Source: Clostridiales bacterium
GTDB lineage: Bacteria > Bacillota > Clostridia > Oscillospirales > CAG-272
Direction: 5' to 3'
NCBI GenBank assembly: GCA_024693345.1
Contig: JAILLB010000025.1
Location: 1 to 36,230 of the forward strand
DNA length: 36,230 bases
The position numbers were made by a program, and so were the translations under genes. Of this stretch, positions 16,026-23,543 are shown piece by piece (positions within the stretch are counted from its first letter, which is position 1; every line of letters starts with the position of its first letter). Under the pieces are notes generated by a model, which saw only the letters and a list, made by a program, of their open reading frames with translations, ran no database searches and was not told where the DNA came from.

Positions 16026-17273
16026 ATGAATTTGAAAATCAAAAAACTGTTAATCGCTATAGCTGCAGTTGCTTTGGCAATTTGTCATTGTTTTATGGTC
16101 GTAAGTTGTACAAACAATAGAACTGATACAACAACAGAGAGCGACATTATTGTTACAAAGGATAAAAGTACAACTGAATCCACAACAGCTGAAACAACTG
16201 AAGAGGTAACTACTAAAGAACCCGTAATTCATATAGGTGATTATGTTGACCCGCTAACGGGATATGCAACAGAAAAAGATCTTTCAAATACAAGACCGAT
16301 TGCCGTTGTTGTTGACAATTCGTCTCTTGCACTGAAACATCAGTCAGGTCTTAATGATGCGGCAATCGTTTATGAAGGACTGGTAGCACCCGGAATAACA
16401 AGATTTTTGGCTGTTTATTCAGATTACGAAGAAATTCCATACATATGCAATGTACGCTCAGCTCGTAAATTTACAGTTGACTGGGCACAGAGCCACAATG
16501 CAATTCTCGTATGTCATGGCGGTCCGTGCTCTGAAGGTTCTCCGTATAACATCTATGATCTTTTAAGAGAGAGATACGGAAGCAATGGCGCTGACCTTAT
16601 CGTAAACACACAGACAGAATACTGGTTTGCAACTGCTGAAGGCGGCGACATGTATAATACCATCAGACACAGAGGCGACAGAGCAGATCTTCTTTATGAT
16701 ACGTGCGTAACAAAAGAAGCAATGGAAAAAGTTTTGACTAACAAGTCTTCCTCTAAGTTTGTAAAAGCTGGTGGAACAGTTAGCGGAAAAGTAATTGAAA
16801 GCCTTAAGCATACCTCAAATTCAGAACCCGGAGTTGCAGGAACAGAGAGTGCAACATACGTAAAACTTAAATTTACAGCAAGTGGAACACAGACAAGTAT
16901 GCTTGTGGAATATAGATACAACGAAGATACAAAGACATATGTTCGTTTCCAGGAAGGCAGCGAACACAAAGATGCCGAGACAAAAGAACAGCTTGCATTT
17001 AAAAATCTTCTTGTAATAGTAACTGATGTCAGCATCATTAATTCAGGTGTCTCCACAGACCCATATATGACTGAAGTTAGAACAACCGGAAGCGGAACAG
17101 CATATTATTTCTGCAATGGAAAAGTTCAGAAATGCTTCTGGTCCAAGAAAAGTGTTTCTTCAGAGTTATCTGTAGTAGATGCTCAGGGCAAAGTAGTTGA
17201 AATGGCACAGGGAAATACTTATATTGGATACGTTGATACAACATTTACTTCCGAAACAGGATTTTATGACTGA
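16026..17273 (+). CDS. DUF3048 (YerB-like) lipoprotein
   Basis: A 415-aa exported lipoprotein with a lipobox ending VVSC (Cys28) and a Thr/Glu-rich linker (about 35-65). The N-terminal DUF3048 domain is clear: RPIAVVVDNSS, QSGLNDAAIVYEGLV, GITRFLAVYSDYEEI, then NVRSARKFTVDWAQ and the glycine-rich ILVCHGGPCSEGSP segment. The C-terminal DUF3048_C half contains YYFCNGKVQKCFWSKKS and ends near NTYIGYVDT. The family is extracytoplasmic and widespread in Firmicutes; its function is not known. GAGGTG at 16016-16021 supports the ATG. It is monocistronic and followed by a strong terminator. Confidence 0.88.
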   Translation: MNLKIKKLLIAIAAVALAICHCFMVVSCTNNRTDTTTESDIIVTKDKSTTESTTAETTEEVTTKEPVIHIGDYVDPLTGYATEKDLSNTRPIAVVVDNSSLALKHQSGLNDAAIVYEGLVAPGITRFLAVYSDYEEIPYICNVRSARKFTVDWAQSHNAILVCHGGPCSEGSPYNIYDLLRERYGSNGADLIVNTQTEYWFATAEGGDMYNTIRHRGDRADLLYDTCVTKEAMEKVLTNKSSSKFVKAGGTVSGKVIESLKHTSNSEPGVAGTESATYVKLKFTASGTQTSMLVEYRYNEDTKTYVRFQEGSEHKDAETKEQLAFKNLLVIVTDVSIINSGVSTDPYMTEVRTTGSGTAYYFCNGKVQKCFWSKKSVSSELSVVDAQGKVVEMAQGNTYIGYVDTTFTSETGFYD

Positions 17274-17293
17274 TAGTGAGTAAGCACAAAATT

Positions 17294-17319
17294 AGCAGGG
17301 CCAGACGGCCCTGCTTTTT
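17294..17319 (+). terminator. Terminator of the DUF3048 gene
   Basis: AGCAGGGCC and GGCCCTGCT form a perfect 9-bp stem with a 4-nt loop and a T-run on the plus strand. On the minus strand it is followed by AATTTT, so it may also stop transcription coming from the right. Confidence 0.85.
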
Positions 17320-17361
17320 GCATATCCAAAATGTGGATTACAATGAATACTTTGTGAACTA

Positions 17362-17490
17362 ACCACCACCTGTTTGCACTGAGGTGGGGGCTTCATAGAT
17401 GATTTGCATCATCTAATCTATTTTACCCTGTTGTGCCAGATTGTTCTGGCATAGGTAAGGGGTCTAGCCCCGGTGTCCCGACAGGTTGGT
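17362..17490. ncRNA. Compact multi-hairpin element; candidate structured RNA or IS200/IS605-type end
   Basis: In plus-strand order there are four local hairpins: CCACCT/AGGTGG (17366-17387), a perfect 8-bp stem TAGATGAT/ATCATCTA with loop TTGC (17396-17415), a perfect 7-bp stem TGCCAGA/TCTGGCA (17434-17451) inside TTACC/GGTAA (17423-17458), and GGGG/CCCC (17459-17471). A longer pairing CCTGTTG (17427-17433) with CGACAGG (17479-17485) encloses the last two. No open frame explains this. A strong minus-strand promoter lies at 17551-17579, and a weaker plus-strand one (TTGCAT-15-TACAAT) at 17318-17344. The hairpin order recalls the omega-RNA/tracrRNA scaffolds of TnpB/Cas12f-type elements, but no tnpB or tnpA is present. 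Strand and identity are undecided. Confidence 0.45.
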
Positions 17491-17550
17491 ATTATTGATT
17501 TTTATTTGTGCTTTTTTTGATGATTTGGTTGTGCTTTATGTTGTAAGCAG

Positions 17551-17579
17551 ATTATACCATTTTTGAGCAATATATTCAA
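17551..17579 (-). promoter_or_regulatory. Minus-strand promoter facing the structured element
   Basis: A -35 TTGAAT (17574-17579) and perfect -10 TATAAT (17551-17556) with 17-bp spacing. Transcription would start near 17544 and run leftward through the hairpin element to the palindromic terminator at 17294-17319, giving an RNA of about 250 nt with no long reading frame. Confidence 0.5.
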
Positions 17580-17612
17580 TTGTTTTGACATGCATTTGCA
17601 GACAATTTCAAA

Positions 17613-17642
17613 CTAAACGGCGCACTCTTTCCCGCAATTCAT
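17613..17642 (-). CDS. Possible 9-codon reading frame with a perfect Shine-Dalgarno
   Basis: Directly after the protease stop codon, the minus strand has GGAGGTGAG followed by ATG and nine codons (MNCGKECAV) before TAG. The ribosome binding site is one of the best in the window and overlaps the protease stop region. It could be a real micro-peptide with two cysteines, the remnant of a lost fourth gene in the operon, or chance. Confidence 0.25.
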   Translation of the reverse strand: MNCGKECAV

Positions 17643-17650
17643 CTCACCTC

Positions 17651-18391
17651 CTATAGAGGAGGGAGAATTCTTGCTGAGTGCTTGTTAAAGAAAGATTTAA
17701 TAATACTCGAAGAAATGGCATAATTCATTGCAACAGCACCATCTCGCCCGCCCTTTATTATTCCAATGACTTCGCCTTTTGCATTGAAAACAGGTCCACC
17801 TGAGTATCCGGAAGTAACTGGTGCAGAAATAACAATGTAGTCATTTGTTCCGACTATTCTGCATGAATCACTTATTATTCCATCAACAACACAAAGGCCT
17901 TCTCCCTTGCTGTTGCCAATCGCACAAATATGCTCTCCTGTTTTTATATATACATTAGGTATTACAATCGGAGGGTATTTTTTTGCTTCTTCTGAATACA
18001 GTAGGGCAAGATCGAGTATCTTGTCAGAAGAGATTAATTCTGTTTTGATTATTTTTTCATTTGTCTTACCTTTTGCAACAATAGCATCACAGAAATTTTT
18101 GACTTTTGACTCGTTTTCTGTTGAATTAGACAATAAATGTGCACAAGTAAGTATGTGTCCTTTATCTGAGACGACGATACCTGTTCCGAATTGTTCTTCT
18201 CCATTAACGATGGTGTTAATTTCAAGAATGCTGCTTATTGTCTTCTTGTAAATATCTGAAGTTGAAAAATCCACATTGAGAGATTCTTTGAGTTTGAAAG
18301 TTGTATCGCAGCTGTCACATTTATATGTATTGAATAATTTGGCTGTTGTGTGTGGACTTCCGCAAACAGGACAGTATATTTGTTTATCCAT
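17651..18391 (-). CDS. Trypsin-like serine protease with N-terminal zinc ribbon
   Basis: A 246-aa protein with no signal peptide. Residues 5-30 form a zinc ribbon (CPVC at 7/10 and CDSC at 25/28). The rest is a chymotrypsin/DegP-fold protease with a complete triad: His85 in LTCAHLL, Asp127 in ILDLALL and Ser197 in SGYSGGPVF. There is no PDZ domain. A cytosolic trypsin-like protease with a zinc ribbon is unusual, since DegP-type enzymes normally act outside the membrane. It is the last gene of a three-gene operon, 19 nt after the SPFH-like/LRR gene, whose N-terminal domain is predicted to face the same compartment. Confidence 0.82.
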   Translation of the reverse strand: MDKQIYCPVCGSPHTTAKLFNTYKCDSCDTTFKLKESLNVDFSTSDIYKKTISSILEINTIVNGEEQFGTGIVVSDKGHILTCAHLLSNSTENESKVKNFCDAIVAKGKTNEKIIKTELISSDKILDLALLYSEEAKKYPPIVIPNVYIKTGEHICAIGNSKGEGLCVVDGIISDSCRIVGTNDYIVISAPVTSGYSGGPVFNAKGEVIGIIKGGRDGAVAMNYAISSSIIKSFFNKHSARILPPL

Positions 18392-18410
18392 GTGTTATAT
18401 TCCTTCCTGT

Positions 18411-20177
18411 TTACTCGTCCAGATAATGGATGTTAACACCATTTAATGAAGTGTCATTTCTGTCCATCTTTATTTTGTTCCACTGTTCTCGTGTGCCTTT
18501 ATAATAAATGTCTGATAAACTATTGTCTGAAGAGAATGCATAATGTTGAATTTCGGTTACACTTGATGGTATTTCTATGCTTGTCATATTACTGCAACCA
18601 ACAAATGCCTGATTTCCAATAGTAGTAACGCCTTCCGGAATTACTATTGAGATAAGTTCTTTGCATCTACAGAATGCCATATAACCTATTTTTGTTACGC
18701 TTCCGTCGTTTGGAATTATACTTGTTTTGCATCCAATGACGAGTGTTTTGCTTTCGGTTTCTATTACGCAGTTGCCAACACTGTGATATGTATTGTTGTT
18801 TGAATCAACTGTAATTACCTCTAAAGCATTTGATCCACAGAATATTTCATCACCAATTTGTCTTACTGTTTCTGAAATGTAAAAACTCTTCAAATTGTCA
18901 CAGTTGCCAAAAGCAAAATGTTCAATGACTTCAATGCCGGAAGGAATAATTACGTCTACAAAATCATGACACATTTCAAAAGCACTATCTCCTATGATTA
19001 TGGCGCTTCCGTCATTAGGAATCACACTTGCATTGCATCCGGCAATGATAGTTTTACTTGCTTTTTCAACAATGCAGTTGCCTTTTTCGAAATAAACTGT
19101 GTTTTCAGGTGCAACGGAAATACTAGATAGTTTGTTGCAATTGCCAACAACTCTGAATCCGATGCTTGTGACGCTTTGCGGAATTGAAATACTCAAAAGA
19201 TTACTGCAAGTATCAAATGCAAAATCTCCAATGCTGGTAACACTATTTGGAATTACTACGTTTTTCAGTTTTGTGCAATTGGAAAATGCTGAATCTCCAA
19301 TCAATCTCACACTATCCGGAATAACTATTTCTTTTAAGGATTGGCAGTTGTAAAATGCTTCATCAGATATATATTTAAGGCCATTTGGCAACTGTACACT
19401 GTCGAGATTCAAACAATCTTTGAAGGTGCCATTTTCAACTTTATAGACTGCAACTCCTTCGATTGTGTCAGGAATATTTATATTCGTTGCTTTTTTATCG
19501 CATTCGTATACGCTCCAGCCGTCATAGTCGTATCTGAGTTTTATACTGCCAGAATCAACTTGTTTTCCGTATTCGATTTGTGCTCCTTGAGTCGTCTCTT
19601 CGGTTTCGATGATTGTTGTGGACTCACTTGTAACTTCTTTTTTATTATTCAAAGTGGTAATCACAATGATAGTTGAGACACAAATAACAACGAGAGATAA
19701 AACTATGGCAACAATAACCTTAAAGAGATTGTTTCTGTTTTCATCTACAACAATATAGTCTGAAACATCATTCTGTTCCTGCACCGAAATGTTCTCAAGA
19801 ACAAAGTCATCAACCTTTAATCCCAATGAATCAAGTTCATCGCTACCTTTGATTTTGTTGAACAAATAACTGCTGATTTCATCAATGTGTGATTGGATGT
19901 GCGAACAGGGAAGATCATTGGTTTTATAATATTCAGACAACGACTTAGAACACAATTGCTTGATTATGCCAATTGTGCTTTTTCGAATTTTATTCGATTC
20001 TATAGAAGTGTTTTTTCCGAATTTGGACGAAAACTTATCTTTGTCATTAATGCTGATAACGCAATATCCATGTGCACCTAAGACATATGGATATTCTTTG
20101 TCATCATTGTCTCTTTTGAGTTTAACATTGATGTTTCCAAAACCAATCAGCATTCTGACTGAATGATTGGATTCCAT
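18411..20177 (-). CDS. Membrane protein fusing an SPFH/band-7-like domain to BspA-type leucine-rich repeats
   Basis: A 588-aa protein. Residues 1-135 have no signal peptide and resemble the YdjI-type SPFH (band 7) domain, with IGFGNINVKL, the segment YVLGAHGYCVISINDKDKF, a helical stretch, and LGLKVDDFVLENISV as the end of the domain. One membrane helix follows (about 151-175, VIVAIVLSLVVICVSTIIVI), then a Thr/Glu-rich linker (about 181-200) and roughly 15 LRR_5/BspA-like repeats to the end. The expected topology is N-terminus inside, repeats outside. A 102-residue block is duplicated within the repeats (IPNDGS motif near 19010 and 18705). The start ATG overlaps the XRE regulator stop by 1 nt (TAATG). 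It may be a sensor or scaffold; this is inference. Confidence 0.75.
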   Translation of the reverse strand: MESNHSVRMLIGFGNINVKLKRDNDDKEYPYVLGAHGYCVISINDKDKFSSKFGKNTSIESNKIRKSTIGIIKQLCSKSLSEYYKTNDLPCSHIQSHIDEISSYLFNKIKGSDELDSLGLKVDDFVLENISVQEQNDVSDYIVVDENRNNLFKVIVAIVLSLVVICVSTIIVITTLNNKKEVTSESTTIIETEETTQGAQIEYGKQVDSGSIKLRYDYDGWSVYECDKKATNINIPDTIEGVAVYKVENGTFKDCLNLDSVQLPNGLKYISDEAFYNCQSLKEIVIPDSVRLIGDSAFSNCTKLKNVVIPNSVTSIGDFAFDTCSNLLSISIPQSVTSIGFRVVGNCNKLSSISVAPENTVYFEKGNCIVEKASKTIIAGCNASVIPNDGSAIIIGDSAFEMCHDFVDVIIPSGIEVIEHFAFGNCDNLKSFYISETVRQIGDEIFCGSNALEVITVDSNNNTYHSVGNCVIETESKTLVIGCKTSIIPNDGSVTKIGYMAFCRCKELISIVIPEGVTTIGNQAFVGCSNMTSIEIPSSVTEIQHYAFSSDNSLSDIYYKGTREQWNKIKMDRNDTSLNGVNIHYLDE

Positions 20178-20536
20178 TATTTGGCTGCCTTTTCCTCAAC
20201 TATCAAGTTAAACATTTTGTCTATTGTATCATCTGAAATGTCATCTCTTGTGATAGCAAATATCAACTTTTGCTTTTTCTCTGCGAAGTCTGTTAGATTT
20301 ATTTTAATTGTGTCACTCGAACTATATATTGCTTTATGTATTTTTTCTTTGTCAATCTCAGAAAGAGGATATGCAGAACATAACTGCTTTTCCATATCAA
20401 CAGGAATGTTTCTTTTCCCGTTTTCTATTGCAGAAAGATACGAAGGTGATAAGTTCAGCTTTTTGGCCATCGTTTTTGAACTGTCACCGCTGTTTATTCT
20501 AATAATTCTGAGTAGTTTTCCAAAATCTGTTATCAT
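20177..20536 (-). CDS. XRE-family transcriptional regulator
   Basis: A 119-aa protein with an N-terminal helix-turn-helix of the Cro/CI type: FGKLLRIIRINSGDSSKTMA, then KKLNLSPSYLSAIENGKRNI as the recognition region, residues about 5-55. The C-terminal half is helical and has no recognised ligand domain. GGGGAG precedes the ATG. As the first gene of the operon, with an inverted repeat over its own -10, it probably controls itself and the two membrane/protease genes behind it. Confidence 0.85.
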   Translation of the reverse strand: MITDFGKLLRIIRINSGDSSKTMAKKLNLSPSYLSAIENGKRNIPVDMEKQLCSAYPLSEIDKEKIHKAIYSSSDTIKINLTDFAEKKQKLIFAITRDDISDDTIDKMFNLIVEEKAAK

Positions 20537-20561
20537 ACATTTCTCCCCATTTGCTATTGTT

Positions 20562-20598
20562 ATGACTTAATTATATGTCATCGTTTACAAAAAGTCAA
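20562..20598 (-). promoter_or_regulatory. Promoter and candidate operator of the XRE/SPFH-LRR/protease operon
   Basis: Minus-strand -35 TTGACT (20593-20598) and perfect -10 TATAAT (20570-20575) with 17-bp spacing. The inverted repeat ATGAC-N10-GTCAT (20562-20566 and 20577-20581) flanks the -10 exactly, a natural place for repression by the XRE protein encoded directly downstream. Confidence 0.65.
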
Positions 20599-20655
20599 TT
20601 TTCAACACAACTTGATGTAAAACTTATTCACATAACTGTAAACTCAGCAGGAACG

Positions 20656-20701
20656 AAAAGCGCAGTCAAACAAAACCAAATGGTTCATTGACAGCGCTTT
20701 T
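20656..20701 (-). terminator. Terminator after the topoisomerase/response-regulator operon
   Basis: AAAAGCGC (20656-20663) pairs with GCGCTTTT (20694-20701), extended inward by GTCAA/TTGAC and ACCA/TGGT. The T-run on the minus strand follows the stop codon at 20708. The arms are symmetrical, so it may act on both strands. Confidence 0.75.
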
Positions 20702-20707
20702 TTGCAA

Positions 20708-21319
20708 CTAGATGTAATATCCCATACTTCTTTTTGTCTTTATTATTTTCTTGGAAAAAGACTTCATGAACTTCTTTCTCATCGAGCACACTATTACATC
20801 AACTTCATACGATGAAGAAAGCTCCGAATTGAATACGTTCTTATTAATTGAATCTCTTGTGGAAAACTTTCCCTTTGTGTTGTAAAGGTATTTGAAAATG
20901 TTGAATTCGTATTTTGAAAGTTTAACCGATGTTTCCCCGATTTTAACCTGCCTTGAAATGTCATAAATATACATTTTGTCAGATACGGTTTTTGGTTTCA
21001 GTGACTGGTTGTCATTTCCCGGAAGTTCAAAAATCATCGAAATCAAACCTGGGATTCTGAACGGCCTTGTGATCATCGTTATATATGAATTGAATGAAAG
21101 ATTTTCAAGTTCTTCCTTGTATCCATACACAATGATGGGAGCATTGTCTTTGTCATCAGGTAAAACCACTGAAGAGAGCATTGATGCTTCAATAAGGGAT
21201 ACGCCCCCGTTTGGAATCTTTCCGCTCTCTATTTCGAAATACACAGCTCCGTATGAACTCACTTCGAGTTCAAGCATTCTTGAAAAGACTTTATCCTTTG
21301 AGGCTATGTAAACTGTCAT
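20708..21319 (-). CDS. Degenerate response regulator with OmpR-type winged helix
   Basis: A 203-aa protein. The N-terminal 100 residues have the size and strand pattern of a receiver domain but lack its key residues: no acidic pair after the first strand (YIASKDK), no clear phospho-acceptor Asp (SLIEAS at the expected place), and Arg instead of the conserved Lys (MITRPF where TKPF is usual). The C-terminal domain (about 127-203) is a trans_reg_C winged helix: VKLSKYEFNIFKYLYNTKGK, then a basic recognition region and RSMGYYI at the end. No histidine kinase is nearby. It starts 12 nt after the topoisomerase A-subunit stop codon, so it is probably in the same operon. Confidence 0.75.
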   Translation of the reverse strand: MTVYIASKDKVFSRMLELEVSSYGAVYFEIESGKIPNGGVSLIEASMLSSVVLPDDKDNAPIIVYGYKEELENLSFNSYITMITRPFRIPGLISMIFELPGNDNQSLKPKTVSDKMYIYDISRQVKIGETSVKLSKYEFNIFKYLYNTKGKFSTRDSINKNVFNSELSSSYEVDVIVCSMRKKFMKSFSKKIIKTKRSMGYYI

Positions 21320-21331
21320 GCCAATAATTCC

Positions 21332-23533
21332 TTACAGAGAACTACCGGTAGCCGGAATCTTTATCTTTCTGCATCCGGAACCCTTTTTCATCGATTCGTC
21401 AAAGATTACTGCAGACACTACTTTGTGGTTTGTTTTAACTTTATACAGTGTTGATCCTGCAGCTGTTCTTGTAGACTTTTCAGGGATGAGTTTTGAACTG
21501 ATCAAAATACCTTTCTTGTCGCTGGATACCATCAATATGTCCAGATTTGTCTTTTCCTTTTCAAGGAAGCATGCAACTATAGGAGATGTCTTTGAGAATG
21601 AACCCACAAGTTTCTTTCTGTTAGAAGTTGTTTTGTAGAGATTAATCGGAACTTTTACACCTTTTCCGTTTTCAAAAATGAATATAAGCTTATCATTACT
21701 GTCGTATCTCGGTCCTACAATCATGGTTACAACGTGTTCATTTTCGTCAAATCCGAGTTTTGCGGGAACGTATTCACCGAGCTGAGATGCTTTCACGCTG
21801 TCAAATTCTGATGCTTTGCATCTGTACATCTGGCAGTTGGAACCGACAAACATTACTTCAGTGATGTTTTCAGCATCTTCAGTCATGGTGATTTCATCAC
21901 CCTCTTTGACCATCTGAACATCTGATCCTCTCAAAGAGACAAGTGTAATCTTCTTGAAGAATCCGTCTTTAGTCAGATAGAGTTTCACGTTATAGTTTTC
22001 AACGAAATTGCTTTCATTGAATTCAACTGCATTGTCTTCGTAAACTATTTCCGTCTTTCTCGGAATAGCGTACTTCTTGACTATGTCTTCGAGCTGTTTA
22101 ACTATGAGTTTCTTGACCCTGTTGTCTGAATCAATTGTTTCACGGAGATCTTTTATGTCTTCCTGAAGCTGCTTAATCTCGGAGATTCTGTCGAGAATGT
22201 ACTCTCTGTTGAGATGTCTGAGCTTTATTTCAGCTATATATTCAGCCTGGAGCTGGTCAATTTCAAAACCTTTCATGAGGTTTGGAACAACTTCTGAATC
22301 TTTTTCTGTTTCTCTGACTATCTTTATTGCTTTGTCAATGTCGAGCAATATCTTTCCCAAACCTAAAAGCAAATGTAGGAGTCTGGATTTTTTCTCAAGA
22401 TCAAATGTCAGTTCCCGTCTCAGACAACCAATTCTGAATCTGATCCACTCTTCAAGCAGAGCTTTAACACCGAGAGTTTTGGGTTCGCCGTCAATCAACA
22501 CATTGAAGTTGCAAGCAAACTCGTCCTGAAGTGGAGTCTTCTTGAACAGTTTTGACATAAGAATATCAGGATCCACTCCGCGCTTTATGTCAAGTGCAAG
22601 CTGGAATCCATGCAAGTCAATCTCGTCTCTCACGTCAGTGACTTCCTTGAGAGAACCGTCTTTGATCATGTCGGTGAGTTTTTTGAGAATGAGTTCAATT
22701 GATGTTGAATAAGGAATTTCCTTTATTTCAATGCAGTTGTTCTTTGAATCGAACTCATATTTACTTCTCAGTGTCAACGATTCGCGACCAGTTTCGAAAA
22801 GATTTTTCATCTTTTCTCTGTCATAGATTAGCTGCGCACCACCTGGGAAGTCCGGTGCTTTAATTATCTCCAATAATTCATCTGTCGTCGTCTTCGGATT
22901 TTTTAGAATTGCAATTGTACCTTTGCAGATTTCTTCAAGGTTAAATGAACAAATCTGGCTTGCCATACCAACAGCAATACCCATGTTTGAAGACACGAGA
23001 ATATTCGGGAATGATGTCGGGAGCAGTGTTGGTTCCGTTGTGGTGTTGTCATAGTTAGGAACCATGTCGACTGCATTCTTGTCTATTCCGTTGAATATCT
23101 CTTTACATATTGGATCAAGTTTTGCTTCTGTGTAACGGGAAGCTGCATATGCCATGTCACGGCTGTACTGTTTGCCGAATGATCCTTTTGAGTCTATAAA
23201 CGGGTGGAGCAGTGCTGCATGACCTCTTGTTAGACGAACCATTGTCTCATAAATGGAAGCATCTCCGTGAGGGTTTAAATGCATTGTCTGACCGACGATG
23301 TTTGCACTTTTTGTTCTCTGTCCCGTCATGAGTCCCATGGTATACATGGTGTAGAGCAGTTTTCTGTGTGCCGGTTTAAATCCGTCTATTTCAGGAATGG
23401 CTCTTGAAATGATGACTGACATGACGTAAGGCATGTAGTTCTTTTCTATTGTTTCGGTAATGGGCTGCGGTGTAGACGGAGCAGGTACCATTTCTTCGAA
23501 AGTGGAATGTTTAATTTGTTTCTTCTTAGCCAT
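21332..23533 (-). CDS. Type IIA DNA topoisomerase subunit A (ParC/GyrA-like, divergent)
   Basis: A 733-aa DNA-breaking subunit. The catalytic tyrosine is Tyr134 in AASRYTEAKL. The region corresponding to the quinolone pocket reads ANIVGQTMHLNPHGDASIYE, where typical GyrA/ParC has GKYHPHGD, so it is altered just before the conserved PHGD. The coiled-coil gate region and a beta-pinwheel C-terminal domain follow. I see no GyrA box (QRRGGKG), so topoisomerase IV-like relaxation or decatenation is more likely than gyrase supercoiling. It starts 10 nt downstream of the B subunit, with which it should form the A2B2 enzyme. A housekeeping gyrase pair is expected elsewhere in the genome. Confidence 0.88.
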   Translation of the reverse strand: MAKKKQIKHSTFEEMVPAPSTPQPITETIEKNYMPYVMSVIISRAIPEIDGFKPAHRKLLYTMYTMGLMTGQRTKSANIVGQTMHLNPHGDASIYETMVRLTRGHAALLHPFIDSKGSFGKQYSRDMAYAASRYTEAKLDPICKEIFNGIDKNAVDMVPNYDNTTTEPTLLPTSFPNILVSSNMGIAVGMASQICSFNLEEICKGTIAILKNPKTTTDELLEIIKAPDFPGGAQLIYDREKMKNLFETGRESLTLRSKYEFDSKNNCIEIKEIPYSTSIELILKKLTDMIKDGSLKEVTDVRDEIDLHGFQLALDIKRGVDPDILMSKLFKKTPLQDEFACNFNVLIDGEPKTLGVKALLEEWIRFRIGCLRRELTFDLEKKSRLLHLLLGLGKILLDIDKAIKIVRETEKDSEVVPNLMKGFEIDQLQAEYIAEIKLRHLNREYILDRISEIKQLQEDIKDLRETIDSDNRVKKLIVKQLEDIVKKYAIPRKTEIVYEDNAVEFNESNFVENYNVKLYLTKDGFFKKITLVSLRGSDVQMVKEGDEITMTEDAENITEVMFVGSNCQMYRCKASEFDSVKASQLGEYVPAKLGFDENEHVVTMIVGPRYDSNDKLIFIFENGKGVKVPINLYKTTSNRKKLVGSFSKTSPIVACFLEKEKTNLDILMVSSDKKGILISSKLIPEKSTRTAAGSTLYKVKTNHKVVSAVIFDESMKKGSGCRKIKIPATGSSL

Positions 23534-23543
23534 GGCCTACCTC

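Noticed and set aside
17282..17513. 9-bp inverted repeat AAGCACAAA/TTTGTGCTT flanking the structured element, considered as transposon ends
   Set aside because: The repeat is short and AT-rich, a partial third copy occurs at 17528-17536, there is no target-site duplication, and the left copy lies before the terminator of the neighbouring gene.
17643..17660. Hairpin CCTCCT/AGGAGG at the protease stop codon as a terminator
   Set aside because: It overlaps the coding end and ribosome-binding-like sequence, and no T-run follows on the minus strand.
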